Shown: piece by piece, positions 45,421 through 55,660 of the stretch | Layout: each line of letters starts with the position of its first letter | Position numbering within the stretch: the first letter of the stretch is position 1 | Assembly (NCBI RefSeq): GCF_003369915.1 | Contig: NC_046673.1 | Span: forward strand, 6,866,001-6,930,000 | DNA: 64,000 nucleotides | Direction of reading: 5' to 3' | Origin: Drosophila miranda | Taxonomy: Eukaryota > Arthropoda > Insecta > Diptera > Drosophilidae | Position numbers and translations under genes: made by a program | The notes under the pieces: generated by a model | What the model was told of the DNA's origin: nothing | Seen by the model: only the letters and a program-made list of their open reading frames with translations | Databases searched by the model: none

Positions 45421-47975
45421 TCAGACATTGACTGCATTCTGCAGAGCCGTCTTATCGTCCACAATGATGTTGGCCGCCGTTGTGGTTGGATTCGAGCTAA
45501 GCAACTGCTTTGTCGATGAGCTGGATGAGTAGCTATCACTGGAGCTGCGTGTGGATGCCGAATTGCCGCTAATCGGACTATCCAGCATATCTGAAACGGG
45601 TTGAGACATTATCATTTAAAGGGGTACAGTTTCCTTTATGCAAAGGGGAGGAAATCCTACCTGGCAGGGAGCTAACATTGTTGGACTTCAAGTCAACAAC
45701 TGCGCCCGAGCCGGAGCCCACCATGTTGCCCACCGAAGTGGATTTCTTATGTAGATTCTTCTTCATTGCACTGCTAAAGCCCACCACCACACTGGTCGGG
45801 GTGCCGCCTCCCCCGACGCCACCGCCACGGTTGCCACCACTTGCATTGCCGCCGCCTGCTCCTCCGCACAGCGGGTCGCCGCTTTTAGCCCGCTCTCGCT
45901 CCTTCTCCGTGGGACAGAGTGGACTTAGTATCGAGTTCTGCGTATCCTCGGGCGTATAGTAGTCCGAATCATCGGCCGGCGGTTCAGCGGAGCTGCCAGC
46001 CGTACCGCTCCCACCGCTGCTGCTCGTTAGCTCGGGCCTGGGCTTGGCTCGCTTGAGCGAGGCACCGCTCTTCTTGCTGCTCGTCTCATCGCTGGCCACT
46101 CCACTATCGCCACCTGCTCCCGAGATGCTGCCGCCCTTCTTATCAGCATCGTCCGCCTCCAGGCAGGCCACAACCTGCTTGAGTGACTTGTTTGAGAGGT
46201 TCCTGCTCTTGCTGCCCGGCGATAGCAATGGCGAAAGCTTCTCGTTCTCGCTGTCCACATCGTCATCGGTGCCAGCAGAGGCATCACCTCCCGATCCAGT
46301 CCCTGTCCCTGCTCCTCTGGCTGGGGGGTACTTACGCTCATTCACAATCTGCAGCTTGTCCTGCTTGGCCTCCTCCTGCACCAGTGTGGTGGGTGAGGTA
46401 GAAGTGGCCGTGGCCGAGGTCTTTTTGGGATCGCTTTCGATCTCCACCACAGAGGTGCCGCCAACTGTTTGGGGGGTGGTGATGGTCCCCACCTCGCTGG
46501 TCGAAGTGCACGTTGAGGCATTCTTCTTGATCTTGGGACGACGCGTGCTGTTGGACTTCACGGGCGAGGTGGCCTTGATGTCGCTGCTGGTCATTGTGGA
46601 GGCGGCCACAGTGGCCGCGGTGTCTGTAATGTCATGCTCGCTTGTCCTGCAAAAGAAAAGGAGGATTAAACAGTCGTTTCTTGAGGCGGAATGGCTCTGA
46701 CTCTCACCTGGCCCTGGCCACATACTGTGGTGGCCCATTGAGTGCCTCAATTAGCGAAACGGGGACGTATCCCGGTGGCACATCCACGGGCGCCGCATCC
46801 CCGCCAGCCGATGTCGGGGTATTCTGATGCAGCACATGAGTGCTGATGCCTTTCTGCACGGCCCGTATCTGCAGCAGAGCCCGGAACGGAGCCCGACAGA
46901 TGGGACAATTGTTGGCCTGATAGCGCAACGAATCCGCGCACGAGTTGCACAAACAGAGATGGCGACAGGGCAGGATGAGGGTGTCCCGGGTTTCGCTCAT
47001 GCATATGACACACTCGCTGCCATGATCGTCGATATCCTCGTCAATGGAGGACTTGTTAACTGCCTTGTTCTCAATGCCATAGATCTCCTGCAGCAGATAG
47101 CACAACCCATCGACAAAGATCTTCTGCTTGAGGGCCCGCAGCACATAGCTGTTCGTCTCCGGGTGATGGTCGATCACACAGATGGTCGTGTGCGACTGGC
47201 GGCACTCGTCGTTGCCTTCCTCCACCACACAGTGTATGGCCACGGGATACTGCTCTCGGCCTGAATTGTAAATGAAATCATCTTCGGGTATCACTTGGGG
47301 ATTGAACACATGCCCCGGCTGCGAGAAGCTCTGATTGATGCCCTTGTCAAAGTGATACGTCTCCGAGGTAAGGCCCTCGCGAGCCACCAATGTCACGCCG
47401 CTGGGACTGACCTCCTCGCTGGCAAAATAGTACACGGTGATCGCACACTTGGCGTCCGAATCGAAGGTGAACTCAATGTTGTAGCAGCAGGGCGGTGGCG
47501 GGGCCACAGAGTCCGAGCTGCCACCGCCCAGGCCCATGGAGCAGAGGACATTCCCATCGACATCCTCAATGGTTACATTCGTCTTGTCTAAATCATCCAG
47601 GATCTCTATCGGCTTGGGTTTCTCCTTTATGGGGCTGGCGGCGGCATCCACACAGTCCGGTTTCTTGTCATTTGGCACACGAACAAAACGCACAGACTCC
47701 TTGCGGATGTTGACCAGACTCTTTAGGGTCTTGGTTGGCTCATTCGCCTGGGGCGGGGGATAGGGGAAGGCCGTGGGTCGATTGCCCAGGAAATTCAAAT
47801 CCGCATTCTCACCAAACAGATACGATTCCGGTTGGGGCGTGTCGAAGCGCTCGCCGCCCATTATGAAGTGAGTGCCAAAGAAGTTGCCCATTCGAGGCGG
47901 ATATTTGTAGGCATTGTTGGGTATCTGGTCCGCTTCCTCGACCGCCGCGTTCTGCCTGCTCACAAAGTTGCCCAT
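45421..47975 (-). CDS. Mahogunin-type RING E3 ubiquitin ligase
   Basis: Three exons (46708-47975, 45661-46646, 45421-45590) give 807 residues. Exon 1 encodes the conserved MGRN family core. MGNFVSRQ fits an N-myristoylation signal (Gly2, Ser6). The mahogunin N-domain follows (NYKYPP-type NAYKYPPRMGNFFGTHFIMG, YNIEFTFDSDAKCAITVYYF, YHFDKGINQSFSQPGHVFNP). A C3HC4 RING finger occupies about residues 321-366 (CVICMSETRDTLILPCRHLC and CPICRAPF). Exons 2 and 3 encode a long low-complexity Ser/Gly/Thr tail. MGRN1 ligases ubiquitinate endosomal-sorting and receptor targets in the cytosol. The start lies 350 bp from the divergent mus101 ATG. A strong unused donor (GTAAGTACC, GT at 46335) inside exon 2 could permit a variant tail. 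D. melanogaster CG9941 is the likely orthologue. Confidence 0.93.
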
Positions 47976-48325
47976 TTATGAGTGAGGATGTTGGGTTGGC
48001 TTGGCTTTTCACTAAACTGTAGCCCGTATAGACTGTCCGTATGTTGATTTTATTGTTTGTTCCCGAACTATTTTTCTTTTCCTTTGCTTTCCTCTCCTCA
48101 ATATTGCGATTACAGAGCAACAAAGTGCGATAACACAGAGTGCACTTATCGATAGCACTATCGGCTGAGTGTTTGGTGTTGCATCAGGCAGTGTTTTTTC
48201 ACTATCACAGTCAAAGCGACCCTGCCTTGAAGACAACAACAAATGGGCGCCAAAATAGCGTATGTGAAAACGTTGCGAAAAACAAAAACAATTGTTTAAT
48301 ACCAGAAGTGAACGCAACGAGCAAA
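47976..48325. promoter_or_regulatory. Divergent promoter of mahogunin and mus101
   Basis: Only 350 bp separates the two start codons. A perfect DREF element, TATCGATA, is at 48147-48154, followed by ACTATCGG. DREF sites are typical of fly replication and housekeeping genes, fitting mus101. No TATA box is evident on either strand. Confidence 0.7.
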
Positions 48326-51300
48326 ATGACGATGAGCCTGGATGAGTCCATCTGCGCGTATTTTGTGAACAACCTGAAATCCAGCGACAACAATGAGCCG
48401 GACACCCTCGAGCAGTTCACGACGGCACTGGAGCTGATGGGCCAGCAGCTGGCCGAGACCCAGATACGCCAGATCAAGCCCAGCGAGGGCTATCCCCTGA
48501 TAGCAGCCGGCAATCTAACCAAAAAGGATGTCTTCGTGCTGGCCCAATTCGATGGCGATTTCTTTCAGCAACTGCAAATGACCAAAGCCCTGATACTGGG
48601 TCCGCCCTGCCTGGTGTCGTGCCTGAGGCACAACGAGCCCATACCGCTGGGCAGCAGTGCCATCTACACGACGGCCATGCGGGATCTGCTGGTCTCTGCC
48701 ACCGGCATCACACCGCAAAAGAAGGAGGAGCTGAGCAAACTGATCAAATGGATGGGCGGCGTATACTTCCAGAGCTTCGGCCACCGCACCACCCACCTCA
48801 TCTCAAACACCATCAAGTCCAACAAATATGAGCAGGCCACGCTGAACGGTGTCCCCGTGATGCACGTCGATTGGGTGCAGTACGTCTGGGATCAGAGTCG
48901 CAAGCGGCAAAAGGAGAGCATTCGAGCCATAGATCCAGACTTTGACAAGTACCGCCTGCCCACGTTCTTTGGGGCGAACATCACGTGCAGCGGTCTCGAT
49001 GTGGCGCGCAAGGATCAGGTGATGCGTCTGGTCAATGATAATGGTGGGATCTACCATCGCGCCTTTCGCTCTCAGGTGGTGGATATCGTGATCACCGAGC
49101 AGTCCAAGACGGACACCGAAAAGTACAAGGCGGCCATACGCTTCAAGAAGGATGTCCTGCTGCCCGAATGGATATTCGATAGCCACAGTCGTGGGTATGC
49201 CTTGCCCACCAAAAACTACGAGGTGCGCGCCGTCAAGAAGGTCTCCACGCCCACCAAGAGCAGCAGCAGTCGTCACTCGGCGGCATGCACAGGGCCGGGC
49301 GACCAGACCCAGCTGTCGGATTTGTCCAGGATTAGCTTTGTCTCTGGCTCCCGTCGCATGTGCAGCGACATGACCACCGTGAATGAGACGCTCAGCAGCC
49401 TGGCCGCCAGCTCCCCATCCAAGGATCTCCTGAAGCAGGCCACAACCAGCAGCAGCGGTAGCAGTCGGAGCTACCAGCAAGTTCTGGCCGAGATCTGTCC
49501 GCGTCAGGCCAAAAAGGCAGGGCCCCTCCTCGATGGCTGTTGCGTTTACCTCAGCGGCTTTCGCACGGAGGAGCGCGAGAAGCTCAATCGCATCCTGAAC
49601 ACATGTGGTGCCACACGCTACGATGAGGCCAACGAGGGCATATCCCACATCATTGTCGGCCAACTGGACGACACCGAGTACCGGCAATGGCAGCGAGATG
49701 GCCTCATGGGCACCGTTCATGTAGTGCGCCTGGACTGGCTGCTGGAGAGCATAAGCTTTGGTCGTCTGGTCAACGAAGTGGTGCATCGGGCCTCCTTGCC
49801 GCAGACCCGAGAGCCAGATGTGGCCTCACCCGCCAGCAAACGTACACTGCGATCGATGAACCACAGCTTCAAGCAGCCGCAGCTGCCCATCAAGAAGAAG
49901 CTATTCGAAGGGGAACCAGAACCAGAGCAGGAGAAGCCCCAGGATATGGACGTGGAGCTGCTTAATCAGTATTCGCAGGACCAAGAGCCAGTGGCACAGC
50001 TGCCGCCCACAGCTGCGGCCAATCCAGAAGTGAGCATGCTCCTCAATCCGGCAGCAAGTTCCACTCAAATGGAGGTACGTCCGGCCCTCGCTGCTCCTCT
50101 CAGCAGACGACTATCAGCGGTGGCTGGAGCCCTGCCCTTGCCAGATCTCAGTGCCAGCACTTTGTCGATAGACTTTGATAAACTGGACTATTTCACTGGC
50201 GTCTCTGTCTACGTGCACAAGGAGTCCTTCAACACAGAGTTCTACACCCAAATGCTGAGCGAATGCGAGGCTGCCCAGGGTCTCCTGGTCCCTGCCAGCT
50301 TCTCCGATGAGGTGGACTATGCCATTGTTAGCTTTGAGGTGACCTTCGAGCCGGACAGTCTGCCCATACGAGCGCGTCACGTGGTCACCGAACTGTTCCT
50401 CGAGAGCTGCATGAAACAGAACAAGCTCCTGCCCGCCGAATACTATCATCTGCCAGTGCCGTCCGCTGCCAGCCGAGAGCCCCTCACGGGCATGACCATT
50501 GTGGTGTCCCTCTATGCGGGTCTGGAGCGGGACTTTATCAATTCGGTGGCCACACTCCTGGGTGCTTCGGTCAACAAGACGTTCATCAAGAAGGAGAAAC
50601 CCCTACTGGTGTGTCCCACAGCCGAGGGCTCCAAGTATGAGGGGGCCATCAAGTGGCTCTATCCGGTGGTCACGTCCGCCTGGCTGGTGCAGTGCGCCCA
50701 GGCGGGTGAGAAGCTCCCATATGTCGATCATTTGGTGGGCAAGAGTCAAGCCGATTTTCCCTCGATTTCCCCGCGATTGAAAGAGAGCAATTTGCGTACA
50801 CCACGTCGCCAAGGGTCGGAAACGGATCAGCAGCAGCAGTCAGCCATTTCCATTGTGGCTGTGGAAGAGGCTGAAAATCAGCCAGAAGCTATCCCCGTTC
50901 CCGTTCCCGTAACCGCTCCCCCTCCAGTCGTACCTTTAGTTCCTGCTCCAGAGCTAACGCCGCTGCGCAATCGTCGCGTCTCTGAGCTGGCGGGTGTTCG
51001 GCGCGGGAGCAGCAGCGGCTCCCCATCCCCTCCAGATTCGCCACACACCCCCATCAACCAGGTGTACAGCCAGGGGTACAATTTCAACTTTTTGGAGGAG
51101 TTTGTCGAACGCCTGGACACGGACGAAAACAAGGACTGTGTGCGCCAGATCATACGCGAGATGCGGGAGAACCAAACGCCCGAACTGGAGCGCATTCGCA
51201 GGCAGGCCTGTACGCCGGTGAGCCACCAAAATCGACGACCGGCCCCGGGCATACCCGAGTTCTGCTTGACGCCAGAGTTTAAGCAGCGGATGGCCGATGA

Positions 51301-52630
51301 TTTTGAGCGACGCTGGCGCCTGCCCACGCACAAAATCCAGCCCGACACACCCATATCGGTGATCAGAAAGCGGGTGATGCGGATAACCTGCGAGACGCTG
51401 GGCATTGACTACGACGACGTGGAGGAGGACCAAAAGCCGCCGATCCAGAAGAATCAAAAGATAAACTTTGATAGGAGGTCCCCGAAGACACCCAAAGCCA
51501 CAACAAAGCCGAAACCCCCAAGTCCAGCCAAGAAGACACCGCCACGAGTGTCTGTGTCGCTGCTTAGTGTTTCCGCATCGGGATCCCCATTCGTGCCAAG
51601 CACTCAGAGTCCTGGAGCAGTGGGAGCGGCCGAGAGCACCATTAATTTTGACAAAATCAGCTTTGAGGAGACAACCACAGCGGGGGCGGGGGCGGCGACG
51701 GCGGCAATAGAGCCCCTCAATCGCCACAACTCTCCGGACGTCAAGCAGATCACGGACTACCTAAAGAACTGCGAGAGCCGGCGGAACAGCCTAAAGCGCA
51801 GCCACGACAGTCACCTGGAGTCCGCCGAGAGCGAGGTGCAGTTTGTGCAGCCCTTCGAGTCGGAGGGCTTTGCTTTGGGCACCGAGGACATGGTGGACTG
51901 GCGCGACCCAGCCGAATTCAATGCGGCCAAGAGGCGTTCCTCGGACTCGCCACGAATGCAGCATGCGGGCACACCCTGCTTCAGCATCTCCTGCGGCGAC
52001 GACGATGAGAAGCGAGCCGAGCTTATTGACCGCATACAGCAGTTGGGCGGCAAGCTGTGCGACAATCTCGTCAACTACGACGACGCCTGCACGCATTTGC
52101 TCTGCGAGCGGCCGAATCGGGGCGAGAAAATGCTGGCCTGCATAGCAGCTGGGAAGTGGATCCTCAATATCCAGTATATAGAACAGTGCCATGCCCGGGG
52201 CCACTTTCTGGACGAGGCCCAGCACGAGTGGGGCAATCCGCGCGCCCTCAATCTGCCCACTCTGGCCCCCGAAGAGGATGTGATTGCTGTGGCCGCACAC
52301 CGTTGGCGCACGGAACTGAGTGTCTCTGGCGGTGGCGCCTACTCCGAGCATCGTGTTATACTCAGCCTTCATGAGCGCAGTGGGGCGGCCATACGGAATG
52401 TACTGCGTGCTGGCGGGGCCTGCATTTTAGAGCCGCGCTCTCCGTTTGCCCAAGATCCGCTGGTGGCCACAGCCACCGATTGTTTTGTGGACATCAAGAA
52501 GACCCCGCTGGCGCCCAGGGACTTGGCCCATTTGCAGCACTGCGGGGTGCGCATCTTCACCCAATTGGCCATCAACTACTATCTGATGCATGGTCGGGAA
52601 GCCAATCTGGAGAAATATGTGGTCAAGTAG
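48326..52630 (+). CDS. mus101: TopBP1 / Mus101 BRCT-repeat checkpoint protein
   Basis: A single exon encodes 1434 residues. TopBP1 proteins are nuclear scaffolds that help load Cdc45 at origins and activate ATR in the DNA damage checkpoint. BRCT units read as: ~5-100 (CAYFVNNLKSSDN, matching the human start), ~118-195 (KLIKWMGGVYFQSFGHRTTH), ~205-295 (VNDNGGIYHRAF, LLPEWIFDS), ~400-486 (CVYLSGFRTEER, VVRLDWLLES), ~620-712, ~717-800 (VATLLGASVNKTF, VTSAWLVQCA), ~1217-1302 (IQQLGGKLCDNLVNYDDACTH) and ~1337-1425. Between 800 and 1200 lies a Pro/Ser/Thr-rich linker with many SP/TP sites and a conserved-looking block near RRWRLPTHKI. The frame is open upstream of 48326 but without an in-frame ATG. 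The start MTMSLDES fits the fly initiation context (AAAATG). It ends TAG at 52628-52630. Confidence 0.96.
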   Translation: MTMSLDESICAYFVNNLKSSDNNEPDTLEQFTTALELMGQQLAETQIRQIKPSEGYPLIAAGNLTKKDVFVLAQFDGDFFQQLQMTKALILGPPCLVSCLRHNEPIPLGSSAIYTTAMRDLLVSATGITPQKKEELSKLIKWMGGVYFQSFGHRTTHLISNTIKSNKYEQATLNGVPVMHVDWVQYVWDQSRKRQKESIRAIDPDFDKYRLPTFFGANITCSGLDVARKDQVMRLVNDNGGIYHRAFRSQVVDIVITEQSKTDTEKYKAAIRFKKDVLLPEWIFDSHSRGYALPTKNYEVRAVKKVSTPTKSSSSRHSAACTGPGDQTQLSDLSRISFVSGSRRMCSDMTTVNETLSSLAASSPSKDLLKQATTSSSGSSRSYQQVLAEICPRQAKKAGPLLDGCCVYLSGFRTEEREKLNRILNTCGATRYDEANEGISHIIVGQLDDTEYRQWQRDGLMGTVHVVRLDWLLESISFGRLVNEVVHRASLPQTREPDVASPASKRTLRSMNHSFKQPQLPIKKKLFEGEPEPEQEKPQDMDVELLNQYSQDQEPVAQLPPTAAANPEVSMLLNPAASSTQMEVRPALAAPLSRRLSAVAGALPLPDLSASTLSIDFDKLDYFTGVSVYVHKESFNTEFYTQMLSECEAAQGLLVPASFSDEVDYAIVSFEVTFEPDSLPIRARHVVTELFLESCMKQNKLLPAEYYHLPVPSAASREPLTGMTIVVSLYAGLERDFINSVATLLGASVNKTFIKKEKPLLVCPTAEGSKYEGAIKWLYPVVTSAWLVQCAQAGEKLPYVDHLVGKSQADFPSISPRLKESNLRTPRRQGSETDQQQQSAISIVAVEEAENQPEAIPVPVPVTAPPPVVPLVPAPELTPLRNRRVSELAGVRRGSSSGSPSPPDSPHTPINQVYSQGYNFNFLEEFVERLDTDENKDCVRQIIREMRENQTPELERIRRQACTPVSHQNRRPAPGIPEFCLTPEFKQRMADDFERRWRLPTHKIQPDTPISVIRKRVMRITCETLGIDYDDVEEDQKPPIQKNQKINFDRRSPKTPKATTKPKPPSPAKKTPPRVSVSLLSVSASGSPFVPSTQSPGAVGAAESTINFDKISFEETTTAGAGAATAAIEPLNRHNSPDVKQITDYLKNCESRRNSLKRSHDSHLESAESEVQFVQPFESEGFALGTEDMVDWRDPAEFNAAKRRSSDSPRMQHAGTPCFSISCGDDDEKRAELIDRIQQLGGKLCDNLVNYDDACTHLLCERPNRGEKMLACIAAGKWILNIQYIEQCHARGHFLDEAQHEWGNPRALNLPTLAPEEDVIAVAAHRWRTELSVSGGGAYSEHRVILSLHERSGAAIRNVLRAGGACILEPRSPFAQDPLVATATDCFVDIKKTPLAPRDLAHLQHCGVRIFTQLAINYYLMHGREANLEKYVVK

Positions 52631-53630
52631 ACTGTAATTGAACTGAAACTGAAACTGATCGTATCCTACTCTTAAGCTTACAGTATCTTTTTTTGCTAAA
52701 TTGTTCTATCTATTTAAACACTGCTTCATCACGTTTGTTATATCTCGTTCATGTTTCTAAAAGAAAGTAAAAGCTGTCGGAATCAGCGGAGCATTATGCC
52801 ACGAATCAATCGATTTGATACGATGTAAATGCTATGGAAAATACCCTTGAATACCCTTGTCAAAGAAAAAAGTCGAAACGAACCTATTTTAGATAGATTT
52901 TAGATATATTACTTTTTGTATCTATTATTTGACCTATTTTCAATGAAGAACTTCAATCCGAACCTATCTTTTAGATGTATTTTATACTATAAGATCCTAT
53001 TTTATAAGCTCAATGAATGCGGAATGCGCTCCACAGTGTGCTACAGTTTCTGGCATTTGTGTTTGATGGAGGAGCCGGGAGGAGGGAGGCTAAGTGTGGC
53101 TTGTCTTGTTGGTTAAGAACATAATGATATTTCTAGTTTTTCTAGTTTTAAGCAATTAAAATGGCTCACATGAACTAGGGACTGCCGAAGAGACCAAATG
53201 GTATGGAATGGAATGGAAAAACCTAGAGGTAACGAAACGGTGCCGGAAAGAAATCCTCGACAATGAAGAGTATGAATGGATCCCCTTAGAGATCCCCGGA
53301 TAGATCAAAGGATGACCTTGAAAAGCAACAGTGATTTTGAAGTATAGTCAGTCTTTTCACACTCACGGCAGAAGTGCAGAGTAGTCGGGTGAGCCAAGGA
53401 AAAGGCGCATGACAGAAGCCCCTTAAGACTGGAAAATCTTTCAAAGGAAAAGTCAAAGTCCTATTATAAAGTAAATATGTAATTTGTTTTATTGGTTTAC
53501 TTGTGGAATTCGTAGCAGGCCAAAAAAAGAAATTCCAAAGTAGCCTTTAATTTCAACCTGAGGAGGAAGATGCGATGGTTCTCAATATAAGATTTGGCAT
53601 CTGGCACTGGATATTTGGATGGAATAAAGG
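52631..53630. other. 3' flank of mus101
   Basis: Contains the mus101 3' untranslated region and AT-rich spacer. A GGTATGGAATGGAATGG run lies at 53200-53216. No gene is visible. Confidence 0.5.
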
Positions 53631-54780
53631 GCACTCTTGGACTCCCCCACTAAGGCAGGGTGAACCACGCGATCGTTGAGTGTGTAACCCAATTGGACCA
53701 CGGCCACCACAGCTTGTGGCTCCGCCGTGAGGCCCGTCTTCTCGTACAATGCCTCATGGACTTCGGGAATAATTTGTTCAATGATGAGGGCAGAACACTA
53801 CATACCTTTTCGACGGGTATTGACTCTATGAGATGGTCTGGCACATCGGCTATGCTCAGCACATCCGATCCTGACAAATGAGCGGGATACCAAAATTCTT
53901 GACATCATATAATTGCTTCAGTCAGCACGCGCTTAACTATGTCTACCCTGAAGCTACCTTGCTCATGGTTAAGCGCAAGTTCCTTGTCCAGACTCTCCAG
54001 CTGCCTGGCGGTTGGCAGGACCTTCGTATTTTTTACAACAAAGGGCCACCATGAATAAGCACGGGCTTGGTTGGCCACAAGCGGATGCTACAAATGAGAA
54101 AATAATGCACAATTATTACCATTTGATTTCGAAGAGAGCACTAGTTTAAACATTTCAATGGCGTATTTTTGGCTTAGTGAAAGCCAGGATTACTGAGGCT
54201 TAAATAGTACTTGTCCTGACATCAAACATCAAAATCGATCGGTGCTGTCCTATGTTCTGGATAAAAGTATTCCACTCCGGTAATTTTCGTTGATTTCAAT
54301 TTGAGCTTAATCCAACATATTTAAAGCATTGGCGAATATCATAAATATGCTTTAGAAATAGCTACCTGTTAATGCTCTTTTCCTTTCGCTTAAAGTTCAA
54401 AGTGCTCCTGGATGTTAAATAATCCAATACCTATAGAGTCTTCTGATACTAGTTCCCTTAGAATTACAGAATTCTAGCATCAGTTGTACACAAATTACAT
54501 TTAAAGTTGGCTAATAGAAATGTATACACACACCGCAATACTACCGGAATACTGTGAATTATTTCTGTTGCTCCGAAAGATGTCATTTGGAATTATAAAT
54601 CGAATGATCGAATGGACTTTAGGAACAGGTTTGAACCTTGATCCGTGCCGATGAGCAAGCCGTTCAATGGTTCTTAATGCCAGGTAGCTGCACTTTATCT
54701 GCACTTTAGTAATGCCATCGGAATCATCTGTGAATTCGAGCGCATGACAATGTGTCCATAACACCAATCAGCAATTTCGG
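53630..54780 (-). pseudogene. Decayed unidentified protein gene
   Basis: Three protein-like stretches on the minus strand are not joined by a clean frame. One (54501-54767) starts MVLWTHCHALEFTDD. A second enters through a plausible acceptor (ATTTGTAG at about 54090) with HPLVANQARAYSWWPFVVKN, is interrupted by a UGA after VKRVLTEAII, and resumes as GSDVLSIADVPDHLIESI up to PVEK (53820). The third continues in another frame as CSALIIEQIIPEVHEALYE and VAVVQLGYTLNDRVVHPALV (to about 53640). The break between the last two is exactly GTATGTAG, which looks like an intron reduced to its ends. I cannot name the family. Stop and frame break argue for a pseudogene located between the convergent mus101 and garnet genes. 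Confidence 0.5.
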
Positions 54781-55660
54781 ATGAGCGCAATATTCAATGT
54801 CTGAATATCAAATTGAATTGTACTTTGCCTTTATTTAACGTTTTTATATATATATTATTTATTTATGTATATACGTGTGTGTGTGTGTGTGTAGCATGTA
54901 TATATTTATAATTTCACATAGCTTCCTTCTGTTCCGATTTAATTGTTATATTTTTAAATAGCAGTTACTTTTTAAATTTGATTCATATGTTCTTTATATA
55001 TAGTACGTTTCTACATGTCCATTTTTTTTATACAATCCATGCAAGTTATGTTTTCGTTTGTTCTTTTCTATGTGTATGTTTCTTTGTGTTTTGTTAAAAA
55101 AAAAGTCTCTTTTTTATATCTATATAAATTTGTATGATTTTGTTTTTTTTTTTTGTTGGGGTATGGAATCGCATGCTCTAGGCTACAAATTCATCAAAAA
55201 TAGATAGTACACGTAGTATAGTTGATCGTTTTTCTCTCAGTTTTTCAGTTTCTTGCTTCTTGTTTCTAATTGTTTCATGTTTTTTTGTTTTGCTTTTAAG
55301 CCGCTAATTGGCAGACTGGCGGCTCTTTCTTTTGTTTTTAAAATTACATTTCTATATACTCAAGTTTTTTTTATATATTTATAAGGTTTCATTTCTTATA
55401 TATGGTTTTTTGTATTTATATAGATTTTTCAATGTTTTGTTCAATGTTGGTTTTTGTTTTTGTTTTTATATCGCAGCGATAATTTGTTCAGTTTTTTTTT
55501 TCTGTTTGTTTAGGAGGCATTTGCTTGTTTAGTTTTAAACAAAAAATGGGAAGAAAAAGTGAGAATAAAGTAGAAAAAAAATTCATGGAATACAGGAGAT
55601 ACATATATGTATATAATAATTATAATAATAATAATAATAATGGAACTTAGATCTTACAAA
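54781..55660 (-). other. garnet 3' untranslated region and flank
   Basis: Extremely T-rich on the plus strand (A-rich on the transcribed minus strand), with a (GT)n tract at 54874-54892. A plus-strand TTTATT at 54830, read as AATAAA on the minus strand, could be the garnet polyadenylation signal, implying a 3' untranslated region of about 820 bases. No coding sequence is seen. Confidence 0.5.

Noticed and set aside
46044..46700. 218-codon plus-strand frame with serine-rich product
   Set aside because: Antisense of mahogunin exon 2 and its intron.
48140..48325. In-frame extension upstream of the mus101 ATG
   Set aside because: Open but without an ATG, and it covers the DREF element and the probable 5' untranslated region.
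48803..49786. 327-codon minus-strand frame
   Set aside because: Shadow of the mus101 single-exon coding sequence, produced by its GC-rich codon use; no family motif.
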